A program made the position numbers and the translations under genes. Below the pieces are notes generated by a model. It had not been told where the DNA came from, searched no databases, and saw nothing but the letters and a program-made list of their open reading frames with translations. Positions 38,368 to 46,851 of a stretch of DNA of 64,000 nucleotides are shown piece after piece (positions within the stretch are counted from its first letter, which is position 1; every line of letters starts with the position of its first letter). The DNA comes from Viridibacterium sediminicola (GTDB lineage: Bacteria > Pseudomonadota > Gammaproteobacteria > Burkholderiales > Rhodocyclaceae). The stretch is taken from assembly GCF_039631295.1 (NCBI RefSeq), contig NZ_JBDIVE010000008.1, positions 62,001 through 126,000 of the forward strand. The letters run 5' to 3'.

Positions 38368-39906
38368 ATGGAATTCCAGATCCCCGACTTTTATCCCGCA
38401 AGCGCAGAGTTCTTCCTCGCCGGCGCGGCTATCCTGACCCTGCTGATCATCTCCTTCGTCAAGCAAGGGGCTGAATGCGTGGCTTACCGTCTGAGCCAGG
38501 CGGCGCTGTTGCTGACCGCCTTGCTGACGCTGGCGCCGATCCTCGCCAACATCGACTTCGGCCAGATGTTCGGCAGCAAGAGCTGGACCCTGGAAGGCCT
38601 GGGCTTCTCCTTCGGCCACATCGGTTTCACCTTCGGCCAGATGTTCATCAATGACGGCCTCGGTGTGGTCCTCAAGTTCTTCTCCTGCATCAGCGTTGCA
38701 GCGGGCCTGTTCTACGGTCGTCGTTACATCGCGGATCGTCGCATCGAGTCGCCCGAGTACTACCTGCTGGTGCTCTTCGCGACCCTCGGTGTGATGGTGC
38801 TGATCTCCGCCGGCAGCTTGCTGACGGTGTATCTGGGCCTGGAAATGCTGTCGCTGGCCTCTTACGCACTGGTGGCGATCAATCGCGACTCGATCCAGTC
38901 GACCGAAGCCGGCATGAAGTATTTCGTGCTCGGCGCACTGGCCTCCGGCCTGCTGCTCTACGGTATCTCGATGGTCTATGGCGCGACGCAGACCCTCAAT
39001 ATCGTCGATGTCGCCCGCGCGCTGTTCGAACAGCAAGCCAATAACACGGTGATGCTCTTCGGCATGGTCTTCGTGGTCGCCGGCATCGCCTTCAAGCTGG
39101 GTGTCGTACCTTTCCACATGTGGATTCCGGACGTCTATCAAGGCGCGCCGACCGCAGTCACCCTGCTGATCGCCACCGCGCCCAAGCTGGCTGCCTTCGC
39201 GATGGCGTTTCGCGTGCTGGCCGTGGGCTTCTGGGCCTTTGCCGATCAGTGGCAGAAGATGTTCATCTTCCTCGCCATCGGCTCCATCGTGCTGGGTAAT
39301 CTGGCGGCCATCGCGCAGACCAATATCAAGCGCATGCTGGCCTATTCGGCAATCTCGCACATGGGCTTCGTGCTGCTGGGCCTGACTTCGGGCGTGGTCA
39401 ATGGCGATCCCTACCTTGCAGACAATGCCTACGCCGCATCGCTGTTCTATGTGATCACCTATGTGCTGACCTCGCTGGCCGGCTTCGGCATCCTGCTGCT
39501 GCTCTCGCGTGCCGGTTTCGAGGCCGAGACGCTCGACGATCTCAAAGGCCTCAACAAGCGCAGCAGCTGGTGGGCGGCGATGATGGCGATCGTGATGTTC
39601 TCGATGGCCGGTATTCCGTTCTTCGTCGGCTTCTTCTCGAAGTTCCTGATCCTGCAGTTCGTGGTGGCGACCGACCACATCTGGCTGGCCGTGCTGGCTG
39701 TTCTGATGTCGCTGATCGGTGCCTTCTACTACCTGCGTATCGTCAAGCTGATGTTCTTCGATGAGCCGACCGACAATTCGCCGATCACCGCGGGTCTGGG
39801 TCTGCGCCTGACGCTGTCGTCGAACGTGTTGATCATCGCCTTGCTCGGTCTGTCGCCGAATCTGCTGATGACCTTCCTCAGCGTCGTCATGCACGGTTCG
39901 TTCTGA
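38368..39906 (+). CDS. nuoN: NADH-quinone oxidoreductase subunit N
   Basis: A 512-residue antiporter-like proton-pump subunit (ND2 family), the last of the 14. Conserved: YLGLEMLSLASYALVAI with the pump Glu near 154, GIAFKLGVVPFHMWIPDVYQGAPTAVTLLIATAPK near 241-275, and AISHMGFVLLG. Length matches. The downstream Nudix gene starts 5 bases after its stop. Confidence 0.98.
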   Translation: MEFQIPDFYPASAEFFLAGAAILTLLIISFVKQGAECVAYRLSQAALLLTALLTLAPILANIDFGQMFGSKSWTLEGLGFSFGHIGFTFGQMFINDGLGVVLKFFSCISVAAGLFYGRRYIADRRIESPEYYLLVLFATLGVMVLISAGSLLTVYLGLEMLSLASYALVAINRDSIQSTEAGMKYFVLGALASGLLLYGISMVYGATQTLNIVDVARALFEQQANNTVMLFGMVFVVAGIAFKLGVVPFHMWIPDVYQGAPTAVTLLIATAPKLAAFAMAFRVLAVGFWAFADQWQKMFIFLAIGSIVLGNLAAIAQTNIKRMLAYSAISHMGFVLLGLTSGVVNGDPYLADNAYAASLFYVITYVLTSLAGFGILLLLSRAGFEAETLDDLKGLNKRSSWWAAMMAIVMFSMAGIPFFVGFFSKFLILQFVVATDHIWLAVLAVLMSLIGAFYYLRIVKLMFFDEPTDNSPITAGLGLRLTLSSNVLIIALLGLSPNLLMTFLSVVMHGSF

Positions 39907-39911
39907 GCGGG

Positions 39912-40457
39912 ATGAGCGAGACGCGCAATCTCGAAGAGCGCTGCCTGAGCAGCGAGCAGATCTTCGAAGGCGGCCTGCTCAAGGCCTGGCGTGACCGCAT
40001 CGAGTTGCCGGACGGTTCGCAGTCGGTGCGCGAATACGTCCGCCATCCCGGAGCCAGCGTGGTGATCGCCGAGACGCAGCCGGGTGTGCTGCTGTTCGAG
40101 CGCCAGTTCCGCTACCCGGTCGGCCAGGTGTTCATCGAATTCCCGGCCGGCAAGCGCGACCAGGGCGAAGACTTCCTCGCCTGCGCCCAGCGCGAGCTGC
40201 GCGAAGAGACGGGCTACCGCGCCGAGTCCTGGCAGCATCTGGGTACCATGCATCCTTGCATCGGCTATTCGGATGAGCGTATCGACATCTTCCTGGCCCG
40301 TGAGCTGAGCTATGTCGGCCAGCATCTGGATCAGGGCGAGTTCCTCGAAATCTTCGAGATGTCGCTGGCAGAGGCCGAGCAAGCCGTGCTCGATGGCCGC
40401 ATCACTGATGCCAAAACCGTCACCTGCCTGTTCTGGGCAGCTAAATACCTCGCTTAA
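39912..40457 (+). CDS. Nudix hydrolase, ADP-ribose pyrophosphatase type
   Basis: A 181-residue Nudix protein. The Nudix box is complete at about 77-99: G in PAGKRDQGED, then E, then RELREETGYR. The preceding VVIAETQPGVLLFERQFRYPVGQVFIEFPAG is typical of ADP-sugar pyrophosphatases (NudF-like), which split ADP-ribose to AMP and ribose 5-phosphate. Only 5 bases separate it from nuoN, so it is the 15th gene of the nuo operon. A role in recycling NAD-derived ADP-ribose would suit NADH metabolism; this is inference from position. Confidence 0.9.
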   Translation: MSETRNLEERCLSSEQIFEGGLLKAWRDRIELPDGSQSVREYVRHPGASVVIAETQPGVLLFERQFRYPVGQVFIEFPAGKRDQGEDFLACAQRELREETGYRAESWQHLGTMHPCIGYSDERIDIFLARELSYVGQHLDQGEFLEIFEMSLAEAEQAVLDGRITDAKTVTCLFWAAKYLA

Positions 40458-40482
40458 TCCGGGCGAAGCGTTTTGTTGACCT

Positions 40483-40512
40483 GGGGCGCCTGCGGGCGCC
40501 CTTTGTTTTTTC
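40483..40512 (+). terminator. Intrinsic terminator at the end of the nuo operon
   Basis: GGGCGCC (40484-40490) pairs with GGCGCCC (40495-40501) around TGCG, followed by TTTGTTTTTT. It ends the nuo-Nudix transcript. Confidence 0.88.
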
Positions 40513-40607
40513 CGCATGCATCCTGATTGAGCCCTGTCAACGCTGAGCTACAGGTAAATGCTGATGATGATGCTGAAGCAAGACCATTCGCACAAGGAGC
40601 AGCCGCT

Positions 40608-41009
40608 ATGGAAATCATCACCTGGACCGAAGATCTGCGCACCGGGCACACGGACATCGACCAAGATCACCGCGGCTTGTTCGAGCTGCTGGCACGTTTG
40701 CAACATGATGGCAGCACCGGCCTGATCAATCAGGAAACGCAAGCCATCGTCGATGCCCTGCGTGAATACACCGAAGCACATTTCTCGCGCGAAGAAGTCT
40801 TCATGCGCGAGATCGAGTACCCCGGCTACCCGGCCCACAAAGCCGCGCATGACCGTTTTGTCAGCGATGTCTGCGCGCTGCAGTCGCGCATCGCCCGTGG
40901 CGCCCAGACGCCGCAGCTGGATATCCACAATTTGCTCTGTGAGTGGCTGCGCAACCATGTGCTGGTGATGGACAAGGCACTCGCCGCAACCCTGGGTGCG
41001 ACGGTCTGA
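40608..41009 (+). CDS. Bacteriohemerythrin
   Basis: A 133-residue four-helix protein that binds O2 at a di-iron centre. The ligand pattern is complete: His in GHTDIDQDHRGLF near 14 and 21, HFSREE near 57-61, HKAAH near 76-80, and HNLLCEWLRNHVLVMD near 111-122. Single-domain versions serve as oxygen stores or sensors, and may deliver O2 or protect oxygen-sensitive enzymes. The ATG at 40608 has AAGGAG nearby; an earlier in-frame start gives a tail without family match. It has its own transcription unit between two terminators. Confidence 0.93.
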   Translation: MEIITWTEDLRTGHTDIDQDHRGLFELLARLQHDGSTGLINQETQAIVDALREYTEAHFSREEVFMREIEYPGYPAHKAAHDRFVSDVCALQSRIARGAQTPQLDIHNLLCEWLRNHVLVMDKALAATLGATV

Positions 41010-41064
41010 ACATCGCTGATTGACAGCGTGGCGTCCTGCTCGGGCGCCCCGGGTGTGCATCCAT

Positions 41065-41110
41065 GAAAGCCGCCATGGCCAGCGCTTGCGCTGCCATCGC
41101 GGCTTTTTTG
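41065..41110 (+). terminator. Strong intrinsic terminator after bacteriohemerythrin
   Basis: AAAGCCGCCATGGC pairs with GCCATCGCGGCTTT with a small bulge, and an inner AGCGC/GCGCT pair extends the stem, followed by TTTTTT. Confidence 0.85.
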
Positions 41111-41208
41111 CGTCTGCTGGCCGGCCTGCGGGGCGGGGCGCTGCATCAAAGGCCTGCGAGCAGGCACAATCGCGGCTCACGTGTATTTCGCATCTGGAGA
41201 ATCCCCGC

Positions 41209-42711
41209 ATGAGCGACTGGACGGCCGGCTATGTAGCCGAATGCGGCTATACCTACGGCTATTACCCCGAACTCAATCCGCTGGCGACGCAGCTGGCGTT
41301 TGCCCATGCCGGTCTCCCGCTGCCCGTGGTGTCGACGGCCTGTGAGCTGGGCTTCGGCCAGGGCTTGAGCGTCAATATCCACGCCGCGGCGAGCGGCACG
41401 CGCTGGTTCGGCAATGATTTCATCCCCGCGCAGGCTGCTTTTGCGCAGCAGCTGGCGGCGATCTCGGGTGCGGCTGCGCAGCTCACGGATCAGAGCTTTG
41501 CCGATTTCACCCGGCGCAGCGATCTGCCGGACTTCGATTTCATCGCCATGCACGGCATCTGGAGCTGGGTCTCGGCCGAGAACCGCGCCATCATCATCGA
41601 TTTCGTGCGCCGCAAGCTCAAGCCGGGCGGTGTGCTCTACATGAGTTACAACGCGCTGCCGGGCTGGTCGGCGTTTGCGCCGATGCGCCAGCTGATGAGC
41701 GAGCACGCACGCCGCGCCGCCGCTGCGGGCGATGGCATTGTCCAGCGCATCGACGCAGCAGTCGACTTCGCCGGCGCGCTGCTCGCCACTGATCCGCTGT
41801 ACCTGCGTTCCAACCCGGCGGTGCTCAATCATTTTCGCCAGGTCGCCGGCCAGGCGCGGCCGTATCTGGCGCATGAGTATTTCAATCGCGACTGGGCGCC
41901 GATGTATTTTGCCGAAGTGGCCGATCTGCTGGCGCCGGCTGGCCTCAGCTTTGCCTGCTCGGCCAGCTATTTCGAACATATCGACGCGCTCAACATGACG
42001 GCCGAGCAGCAGGCTTTCCTGCTGCGCATCGAGGACGCACGGCTGCGCGAGAGCAGTCGCGACTACATGCTCAACCAGCGCTTCCGCCGCGATTACTGGA
42101 TCAAGGGGGAAGCGCCGCCGCGCGAGCCCGGCTGGAGCGAGGCGCTGGCCCGGCAGCGGGTGATGCTGATCGTGCCGCGTGCGGAGGTGCCGCCACGCAT
42201 CGTGGGCTCGCGGGGCGGTCTCGACATGGACCCGGCAGTGTATGGTCCGCTGCTCGACGCACTCGCCACCCAGCAGCCCTGTAGCCTGGGCGAGCTGGCC
42301 GAGCGCCTGCAGCCGCAGGGCGTCACGCGGGCGCAGCTGCTGCAGGCGCTGATCATTCTCTGCGGCATGCAGCAGATCGCCAGCGTGCAGGACGCAGTGC
42401 TGGCCGCCGCCGCCCGCCCGTGTTGCCAAGCGCTGAATGCCTGGCTCATCGAGCAGGCGACGCACAGCGAGGATCTTGGCCATCTGCTCAGCCCGCTCAC
42501 CGGTGGCGGAATCGCCGTGTCGCGCCTGCATCAAGTCTTTCTGCAGGCTTTGCCTGCGACGGAATCGCCGGCTGATCTGGCAGGGCATGCGCGCCAGGTG
42601 CTCGGCGAAGCGCGGGACTTGGCTGGCGACCAAGATGAGCTGAGCGCCCGCGCCCGGATCTTTGTCGAGCGCCATCTGCCGGTGTTGCGCGCGCTGCAGG
42701 TCGTCCCTTAG
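41209..42711 (+). CDS. SAM-dependent methyltransferase with methyltransferase regulatory domain
   Basis: A 500-residue protein. The first ~200 residues are a class I methyltransferase fold: TACELGFGQGLSVNIHAAAS is the SAM motif near 42-61, FDFIAMHGIWSWVS near 105-118, then LKPGGVLYMSYNALPGWSAFAPMRQL. This is followed by a segment that fits the MethyTransf_Reg family (residues ~210-290), and a helical C-terminal part. The substrate is unknown; such proteins are often linked to surface polysaccharide or flagellin glycan loci, but no such neighbour is present. I chose the ATG at 41209; the upstream frame crosses the terminator. Stop TAG at 42709. Confidence 0.85.
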   Translation: MSDWTAGYVAECGYTYGYYPELNPLATQLAFAHAGLPLPVVSTACELGFGQGLSVNIHAAASGTRWFGNDFIPAQAAFAQQLAAISGAAAQLTDQSFADFTRRSDLPDFDFIAMHGIWSWVSAENRAIIIDFVRRKLKPGGVLYMSYNALPGWSAFAPMRQLMSEHARRAAAAGDGIVQRIDAAVDFAGALLATDPLYLRSNPAVLNHFRQVAGQARPYLAHEYFNRDWAPMYFAEVADLLAPAGLSFACSASYFEHIDALNMTAEQQAFLLRIEDARLRESSRDYMLNQRFRRDYWIKGEAPPREPGWSEALARQRVMLIVPRAEVPPRIVGSRGGLDMDPAVYGPLLDALATQQPCSLGELAERLQPQGVTRAQLLQALIILCGMQQIASVQDAVLAAAARPCCQALNAWLIEQATHSEDLGHLLSPLTGGGIAVSRLHQVFLQALPATESPADLAGHARQVLGEARDLAGDQDELSARARIFVERHLPVLRALQVVP

Positions 42712-42777
42712 CCAAAAGAAAAGGCCGCATGCGCGCCATGCTGTTCAGTGAAGGCGTAGGCAGTTTTTAAGCGCTGG

Positions 42778-42799
42778 ATATGGCATCGATATGGCATCG
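42778..42799. repeat. Tandem 11-base direct repeat
   Basis: ATATGGCATCG occurs twice with no spacer (42778-42788 and 42789-42799), in the segment between the methyltransferase gene and nrdJ. Confidence 0.8.
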
Positions 42800-42820
42800 C
42801 AAAGCTGGCTGAGAAAGACG

Positions 42821-42868
42821 AAAGGTCCGCAAAGGGAAGCATGAACTGCTTTTCCTTTGCGGACCTTT
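42821..42868. repeat. Long hairpin-forming inverted repeat
   Basis: AAAGGTCCGCAAAGG (42821-42835) and CCTTTGCGGACCTTT (42854-42868) are perfect 15-base inverted copies; the inner AGCA/TGCT (42838-42841, 42847-42850) extends the stem around a TGAAC loop. It is followed by a run of related words (TTCTTCGCG, CCTTCGCG). As RNA or DNA it would fold strongly on either strand. Confidence 0.85.
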
Positions 42869-42970
42869 GCTGTTTCTTCGCGCCCTTCGCGTCTACAGGC
42901 TGGCGCACAAAAATGCACGGTGTCTAATGCATTACTGCATGTGCGGCCTTTTCATAGCGCAGGGCTGAAC

Positions 42971-45838
42971 TTAGCCGCAGGTACCCACGGCGCCGCAGGC
43001 GGTGCAGAAGTCGCAGCCATCCTTGCGGATCACCGACAGATTGCCGCATTCGTTGCACAGCCCGCCCTGCATCAGCTGGCTGTCGCCACGTTCACGCGGG
43101 GCTTCGAGCAGACCGCTTTCGCGGATCGGGTAGCCTTCTTCATCCAGCACGCCGAGCATGGCGTAGCGGTGGATGATCAGGCGCGCCAGATAGGCCACCG
43201 TGCTCGGCCAGTTCTGCTGACGGCGGGTGCCGGGCACGAAGGCCATGAAGTCGCCCAGCGGCTCGGGGTAGTTGAGCAGCTTGCGCAGCTTCATGCCGAT
43301 CCAGCCCGGATCGACGACGCGCATGTCGAGCGACAGCAGGCGCGCCAGGCCATCGAGGGCGCGCGGGTAGTTGCCCGACAGCCACATCGAGTACGGGCGG
43401 GTGACGCCGTCGGGCAGGCTGATTTCCTTGAGGCCCAGCACGAACTCTTCGCCGGTGGCCGGGTTATTGATGTCCACCGTCCACGACAGGGTGCCATCGG
43501 TACCGGTTTTCGGTTCCTGCACGCTGAACACCGCGTCTTGCAGCGGGGTGTCGCCCTGGCTCTCGAAGGCGCCGAGCTTTTCGCAGCGGTAGCGCACGAC
43601 TTGGGCAAAGGCGGAGACCACGCCGGGCACGCGGCGATGCTCGCCATGCGGCGGGAAAGGCAGCTCGAAACCGGATTCGCCGACCGTGAAGGCCAGTGCG
43701 TCGAGCTTGAGCTTGAGCCAGGCGCGGTCATTGGCGCGCATGTCCATCGACAAGGTCTTGGCGACGGCGCCGAGGCCGCGCGGCTGGTCAGCACCATTGA
43801 CCCACACTTCGAAGGGGAAGGCGCCGCGCGTGCGTTCGTCTTCGCTGGCATCGGCATGGCCGACGAAGATGGCGAAGGAGCCTTGCGGGCTGCTCAGCAT
43901 GTAGGTCCACGAGCTGTTGCCGTCCGGCATGTCGGGGCGGCCCGGCCAGCGCAGGCTGGAGAGCACCGGCGCGGGCAGCGAGGGAATCGTCAGGCGGCGG
44001 TTGGCGTCATTGACCACCACATCGTGCGGCGCGCGCTTCTCTTCCTTGGCCTGGGTTGATTCGACCGACAGCACCGAGCCGAGCACGCTGTTCGGGCGAT
44101 AGGTGGCCAGACCCTTGAGGCCGGCCTTCCAGGCCGACATGTAGAGGTCTTCGAAGTCGCTGTACGGATAGTCTTCCGGCACATTGACGGTCTTCGAGAT
44201 GCTGGTGTCGACGTAGGGCGCGACGGCCGCGACCATGTCCTTGTGCGCCTGGGCGGAGATTTCCAGCGCGGTGACGAAGTAGGGCGGCAGCGCTTCGACA
44301 TTGCCGCCGAGGTGCTTGTAGAGGCGCCAGGCGTAGTCTTCAACCGCGTACTGCTTGTGGGTGCCGTCGGCCATGCGCTTCTTGCGCTGGTAAGTCCAGG
44401 AGAAGGGCGGTTCGATGCCGTTGGAGGCGTTGTCGGCAAAGGCCAGGGAGATGGTGCCGGTGGGCGCGATCGACAGCAGGTGCGAGTTGCGGATGCCGTG
44501 CTTGCGGATCTGTTCCTTGATCTCGGCCGGCAGGCGCGAGGCAAAGTTGCCGCCGGAGAGGTAGAGGTCGGCATTGAACAGCGGGAAGGCGCCACGCTCG
44601 CGGGCCAGTTCGACCGAGGCCAGGTAGGCGCGGTCGCGCATCAGGATGCTGATTTCGCTGGCCTTGGCGCGCGCCTCCGGCGTGTCGTAACGCAGACCGA
44701 GCATGATCAGCGCATCGCCCAGACCGGTGAAACCCAGGCCGACACGGCGCTTGCTGGCCGCCTCTGCCTGCTGCTGCGGCAGCGGCCAGTGGGTGGTGTC
44801 GAGCACGTTGTCGAGCATGCGCACCGAGGTGTCGACAACCTTGCCGAAGGCGGCTTCATCAAAGCGGGCCTTGGCACTGAACGGATCGCGCACGAAGTTG
44901 GTCAGGTTGATCGAGCCCAGGCAGCAGCAGCCGTAGGGCGGCAACGGTTGCTCGGCGCAGGGATTGGTGGCTTCAATCGTCTCGCAGTAGTAGAGATTGT
45001 TGTCCTTGTTCATACGGTCGAGGAACAGGATGCCCGGCTCGGCGTGGTCGTAGGTCGAGCGCATGATTTGCTCCCACAGCTCGCGTGCCGGCAGCTTGCG
45101 GTACACCCACCAGCCGTCGTCACGTTGCCAGGCGCCGGCGGCCATGATGTCGGCCGCCGGTTCGGCGCGGTGCGCCAGTTCGACTTCGCCATCGACTTCA
45201 ACGGCCTTCATGAACACATCGGTCACTGCCACCGAGATGTTGAAATTGGACAGATCGCCCTTGTCCTTGGCGTGGATGAAGGCTTCGATGTCCGGGTGGT
45301 CGCAGCGCAACACGCCCATCTGCGCGCCACGGCGGGCGCCGGCCGATTCGACGGTCTCGCAGCTGCGGTCGAAAACGCGCATATAGCTCACCGGGCCGCT
45401 GGCGCGCGACTGCGTGCCACGCACCAGGGCGCCCGAGGGGCGGATGCTGGAGAAATCGTAGCCCACGCCACCACCACGGCGCATGGTCTCGGCCGCATGG
45501 GCCAGGGCCGTGTAGATGCCGGGGCGCGCATCGACTTCCTCGGTCACCGAGTCGCCAACGGGCTGCACGAAGCAGTTGATGAGGGTGGCCGACAGCTTGG
45601 TGCCGGCCGCCGAGTTGATGCGGCCGGCGGGCACGAAGCCTTGTTCCTGCGCCGACAGGAAGCGCTCTTCCCACTGTGCGCGCTTGTCTTCGGACTCGAT
45701 GCTGGCCAGGGCGCGGGCCACGCGCAGGCGCACATCCAGCGCCGTTTTCTCGTCACCCTTGGCATACTTCTCGATCAATACTTCGCCCGCTATTTCCTGT
45801 TCGGTCAGCGGTGCGATGGTGGTGACTTGTTTGCTCAC
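42971..45838 (-). CDS. nrdJ: Adenosylcobalamin-dependent ribonucleotide reductase (class II)
   Basis: A 955-residue enzyme reducing ribonucleotides to deoxyribonucleotides with a B12 cofactor, so it works with or without oxygen. The catalytic barrel shows GGGVGYDFSSIRPSG, NPCAEQPLPPYGCCCLGSINL near 292, and the substrate loop LLSIAPTGTISLAF. The C-terminus has two TSCPD-like repeats (about 640-720 and 800-880) and a Cys-rich tail CNECGNLSVIRKDGCDFCTACG, which supplies the reducing thiols and probably binds metal. GTG start at 45838 with CGGAG upstream. It lies 48 bases after the HDOD gene; no cobalamin riboswitch is present in that gap. Confidence 0.96.
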   Translation of the reverse strand: MSKQVTTIAPLTEQEIAGEVLIEKYAKGDEKTALDVRLRVARALASIESEDKRAQWEERFLSAQEQGFVPAGRINSAAGTKLSATLINCFVQPVGDSVTEEVDARPGIYTALAHAAETMRRGGGVGYDFSSIRPSGALVRGTQSRASGPVSYMRVFDRSCETVESAGARRGAQMGVLRCDHPDIEAFIHAKDKGDLSNFNISVAVTDVFMKAVEVDGEVELAHRAEPAADIMAAGAWQRDDGWWVYRKLPARELWEQIMRSTYDHAEPGILFLDRMNKDNNLYYCETIEATNPCAEQPLPPYGCCCLGSINLTNFVRDPFSAKARFDEAAFGKVVDTSVRMLDNVLDTTHWPLPQQQAEAASKRRVGLGFTGLGDALIMLGLRYDTPEARAKASEISILMRDRAYLASVELARERGAFPLFNADLYLSGGNFASRLPAEIKEQIRKHGIRNSHLLSIAPTGTISLAFADNASNGIEPPFSWTYQRKKRMADGTHKQYAVEDYAWRLYKHLGGNVEALPPYFVTALEISAQAHKDMVAAVAPYVDTSISKTVNVPEDYPYSDFEDLYMSAWKAGLKGLATYRPNSVLGSVLSVESTQAKEEKRAPHDVVVNDANRRLTIPSLPAPVLSSLRWPGRPDMPDGNSSWTYMLSSPQGSFAIFVGHADASEDERTRGAFPFEVWVNGADQPRGLGAVAKTLSMDMRANDRAWLKLKLDALAFTVGESGFELPFPPHGEHRRVPGVVSAFAQVVRYRCEKLGAFESQGDTPLQDAVFSVQEPKTGTDGTLSWTVDINNPATGEEFVLGLKEISLPDGVTRPYSMWLSGNYPRALDGLARLLSLDMRVVDPGWIGMKLRKLLNYPEPLGDFMAFVPGTRRQQNWPSTVAYLARLIIHRYAMLGVLDEEGYPIRESGLLEAPRERGDSQLMQGGLCNECGNLSVIRKDGCDFCTACGAVGTCG

Positions 45839-45886
45839 GTACTCACTCCGTCAATATCTTGATTTGAAAGATTCTGTTCTTGTCTC

Positions 45887-46738
45887 TCAGTGCAGGGGCA
45901 GTCCCAGCGAGCGCAGCATTTCCTGCAATTGCGCCTCGCAGTGACTGATCAATACCGGTAGTTCGCCCGGCTCGATGTCGGCCAGTGACAGCACATCGAG
46001 GTCGAGCTGGCCCACCATGTCGTCGAGCGCAGCCTCTGCTTCGCAGTGCTCGTCGATCTGGCGCGCCGTGTTGAGGATGGCGGCAAGGCGCAGATGCTCG
46101 CCGGCCTGTTCCGGATGCAGCTGGGCGCCCAGGGTCACGCCGATGCTCAGCGGCAGTTGCCAGGAAGAGGCCAGCGCCGCGCCGACTTCGGCAAAGTCGC
46201 AACCGATGATCTGCCGTTCGCGCTCGGCACGTGCCTTGAGCGAAGCTTGCGTGCCGTCCATGGACAGCTCGATGAGATCCGGAATCGCCTGATACATCAC
46301 CAGATGCCCCATGTCGGCCAACAGGCCGAGCAGGAACACCCGTTCGCCGTCGCTCTTGTGATGCCGCTCGGCAATCCCGCGGCAGAGCAGGGCGCAGCGT
46401 ACCGAGCTGCGCCAGAAGCGCGCCATGTCCATGCGATTGGGGCGGATGCCGCCAAAGCTGGTGGCGATGGCGCTGGTCAGCACCAGATCGCCGACCTGTT
46501 CCAGACCGATCAGATTGATCGCCCGGCTGACCGTTTCGATGCGCCGTGAAAAGCCGTAGAACGCCGAATTGGCCAGGCGCAGCAGGCTTGCACTGAGCGC
46601 TGGCTCGCTGCCGATCTGCTCGGCCAGTTGCTGGATGGAGGCCTCCGGATCGTCCAGCGTTCGGCGGATGCGGAAATAAACGCTGGGCAGGCTGGCCAGC
46701 TTGTCAAGACTTGCAACCAGCTCTTGAGCCACATGCAT
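45887..46738 (-). CDS. HDOD-domain signalling protein
   Basis: A 283-residue protein with an HDOD domain over about residues 10-205 (LASLPSVYFRIRRTLDDPEASIQQLAEQIGSEPALSASLLRLANSAFYGF, then VFLLGLLADMGHLVMY). HDOD proteins resemble HD phosphohydrolases but usually lack the full metal site; here the HD position reads LADMGH, so it is probably regulatory, not enzymatic. Such proteins act in c-di-GMP, stress or motility pathways. I chose the ATG at 46738 because GGAG lies 7 bases upstream; a GTG three codons earlier is possible. It precedes nrdJ on the same strand, perhaps co-transcribed. Confidence 0.88.
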   Translation of the reverse strand: MHVAQELVASLDKLASLPSVYFRIRRTLDDPEASIQQLAEQIGSEPALSASLLRLANSAFYGFSRRIETVSRAINLIGLEQVGDLVLTSAIATSFGGIRPNRMDMARFWRSSVRCALLCRGIAERHHKSDGERVFLLGLLADMGHLVMYQAIPDLIELSMDGTQASLKARAERERQIIGCDFAEVGAALASSWQLPLSIGVTLGAQLHPEQAGEHLRLAAILNTARQIDEHCEAEAALDDMVGQLDLDVLSLADIEPGELPVLISHCEAQLQEMLRSLGLPLH

Positions 46739-46851
46739 GCGCAGCACTCCGTGTTAGGCAGGGGTTGAACAGTATGCGTGAAAAAGCGCCAGCGCGCATA
46801 CCTTAGGCGCAGTGCGCGCGGCGGGCTTTGACCGAGAATAAGACTGGCCGT

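Larger units (their letters stand above)
42719..42952. repeat. MITE-like segment bounded by 10-base inverted repeats
   Basis: AAAAGGCCGC at 42719-42728 is the reverse complement of GCGGCCTTTT at 42943-42952. The 234-base segment fills almost the whole space between the methyltransferase gene and nrdJ, has no gene, and contains a tandem 11-base repeat and a long internal hairpin. It may be a small non-autonomous element, or the two arms may belong to the terminators of the convergent genes. Confidence 0.5.

Noticed and set aside
36691..39894. Long open frame on the minus strand opposite nuoM and nuoN
   Set aside because: Its product is Gln/His/Arg-rich with no domain pattern, and the plus strand encodes two fully conserved complex I subunits; the frame is an effect of GC-rich codon use.
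41146..42675. Minus-strand frame opposite the methyltransferase gene
   Set aside because: The plus-strand product has clear SAM-binding motifs; the minus product has none and no ribosome binding site.
45839..45886. Cobalamin riboswitch upstream of nrdJ
   Set aside because: The gap is 48 bases, far shorter than a B12 riboswitch, and shows only a weak AATCTT/AAGATATT dyad.
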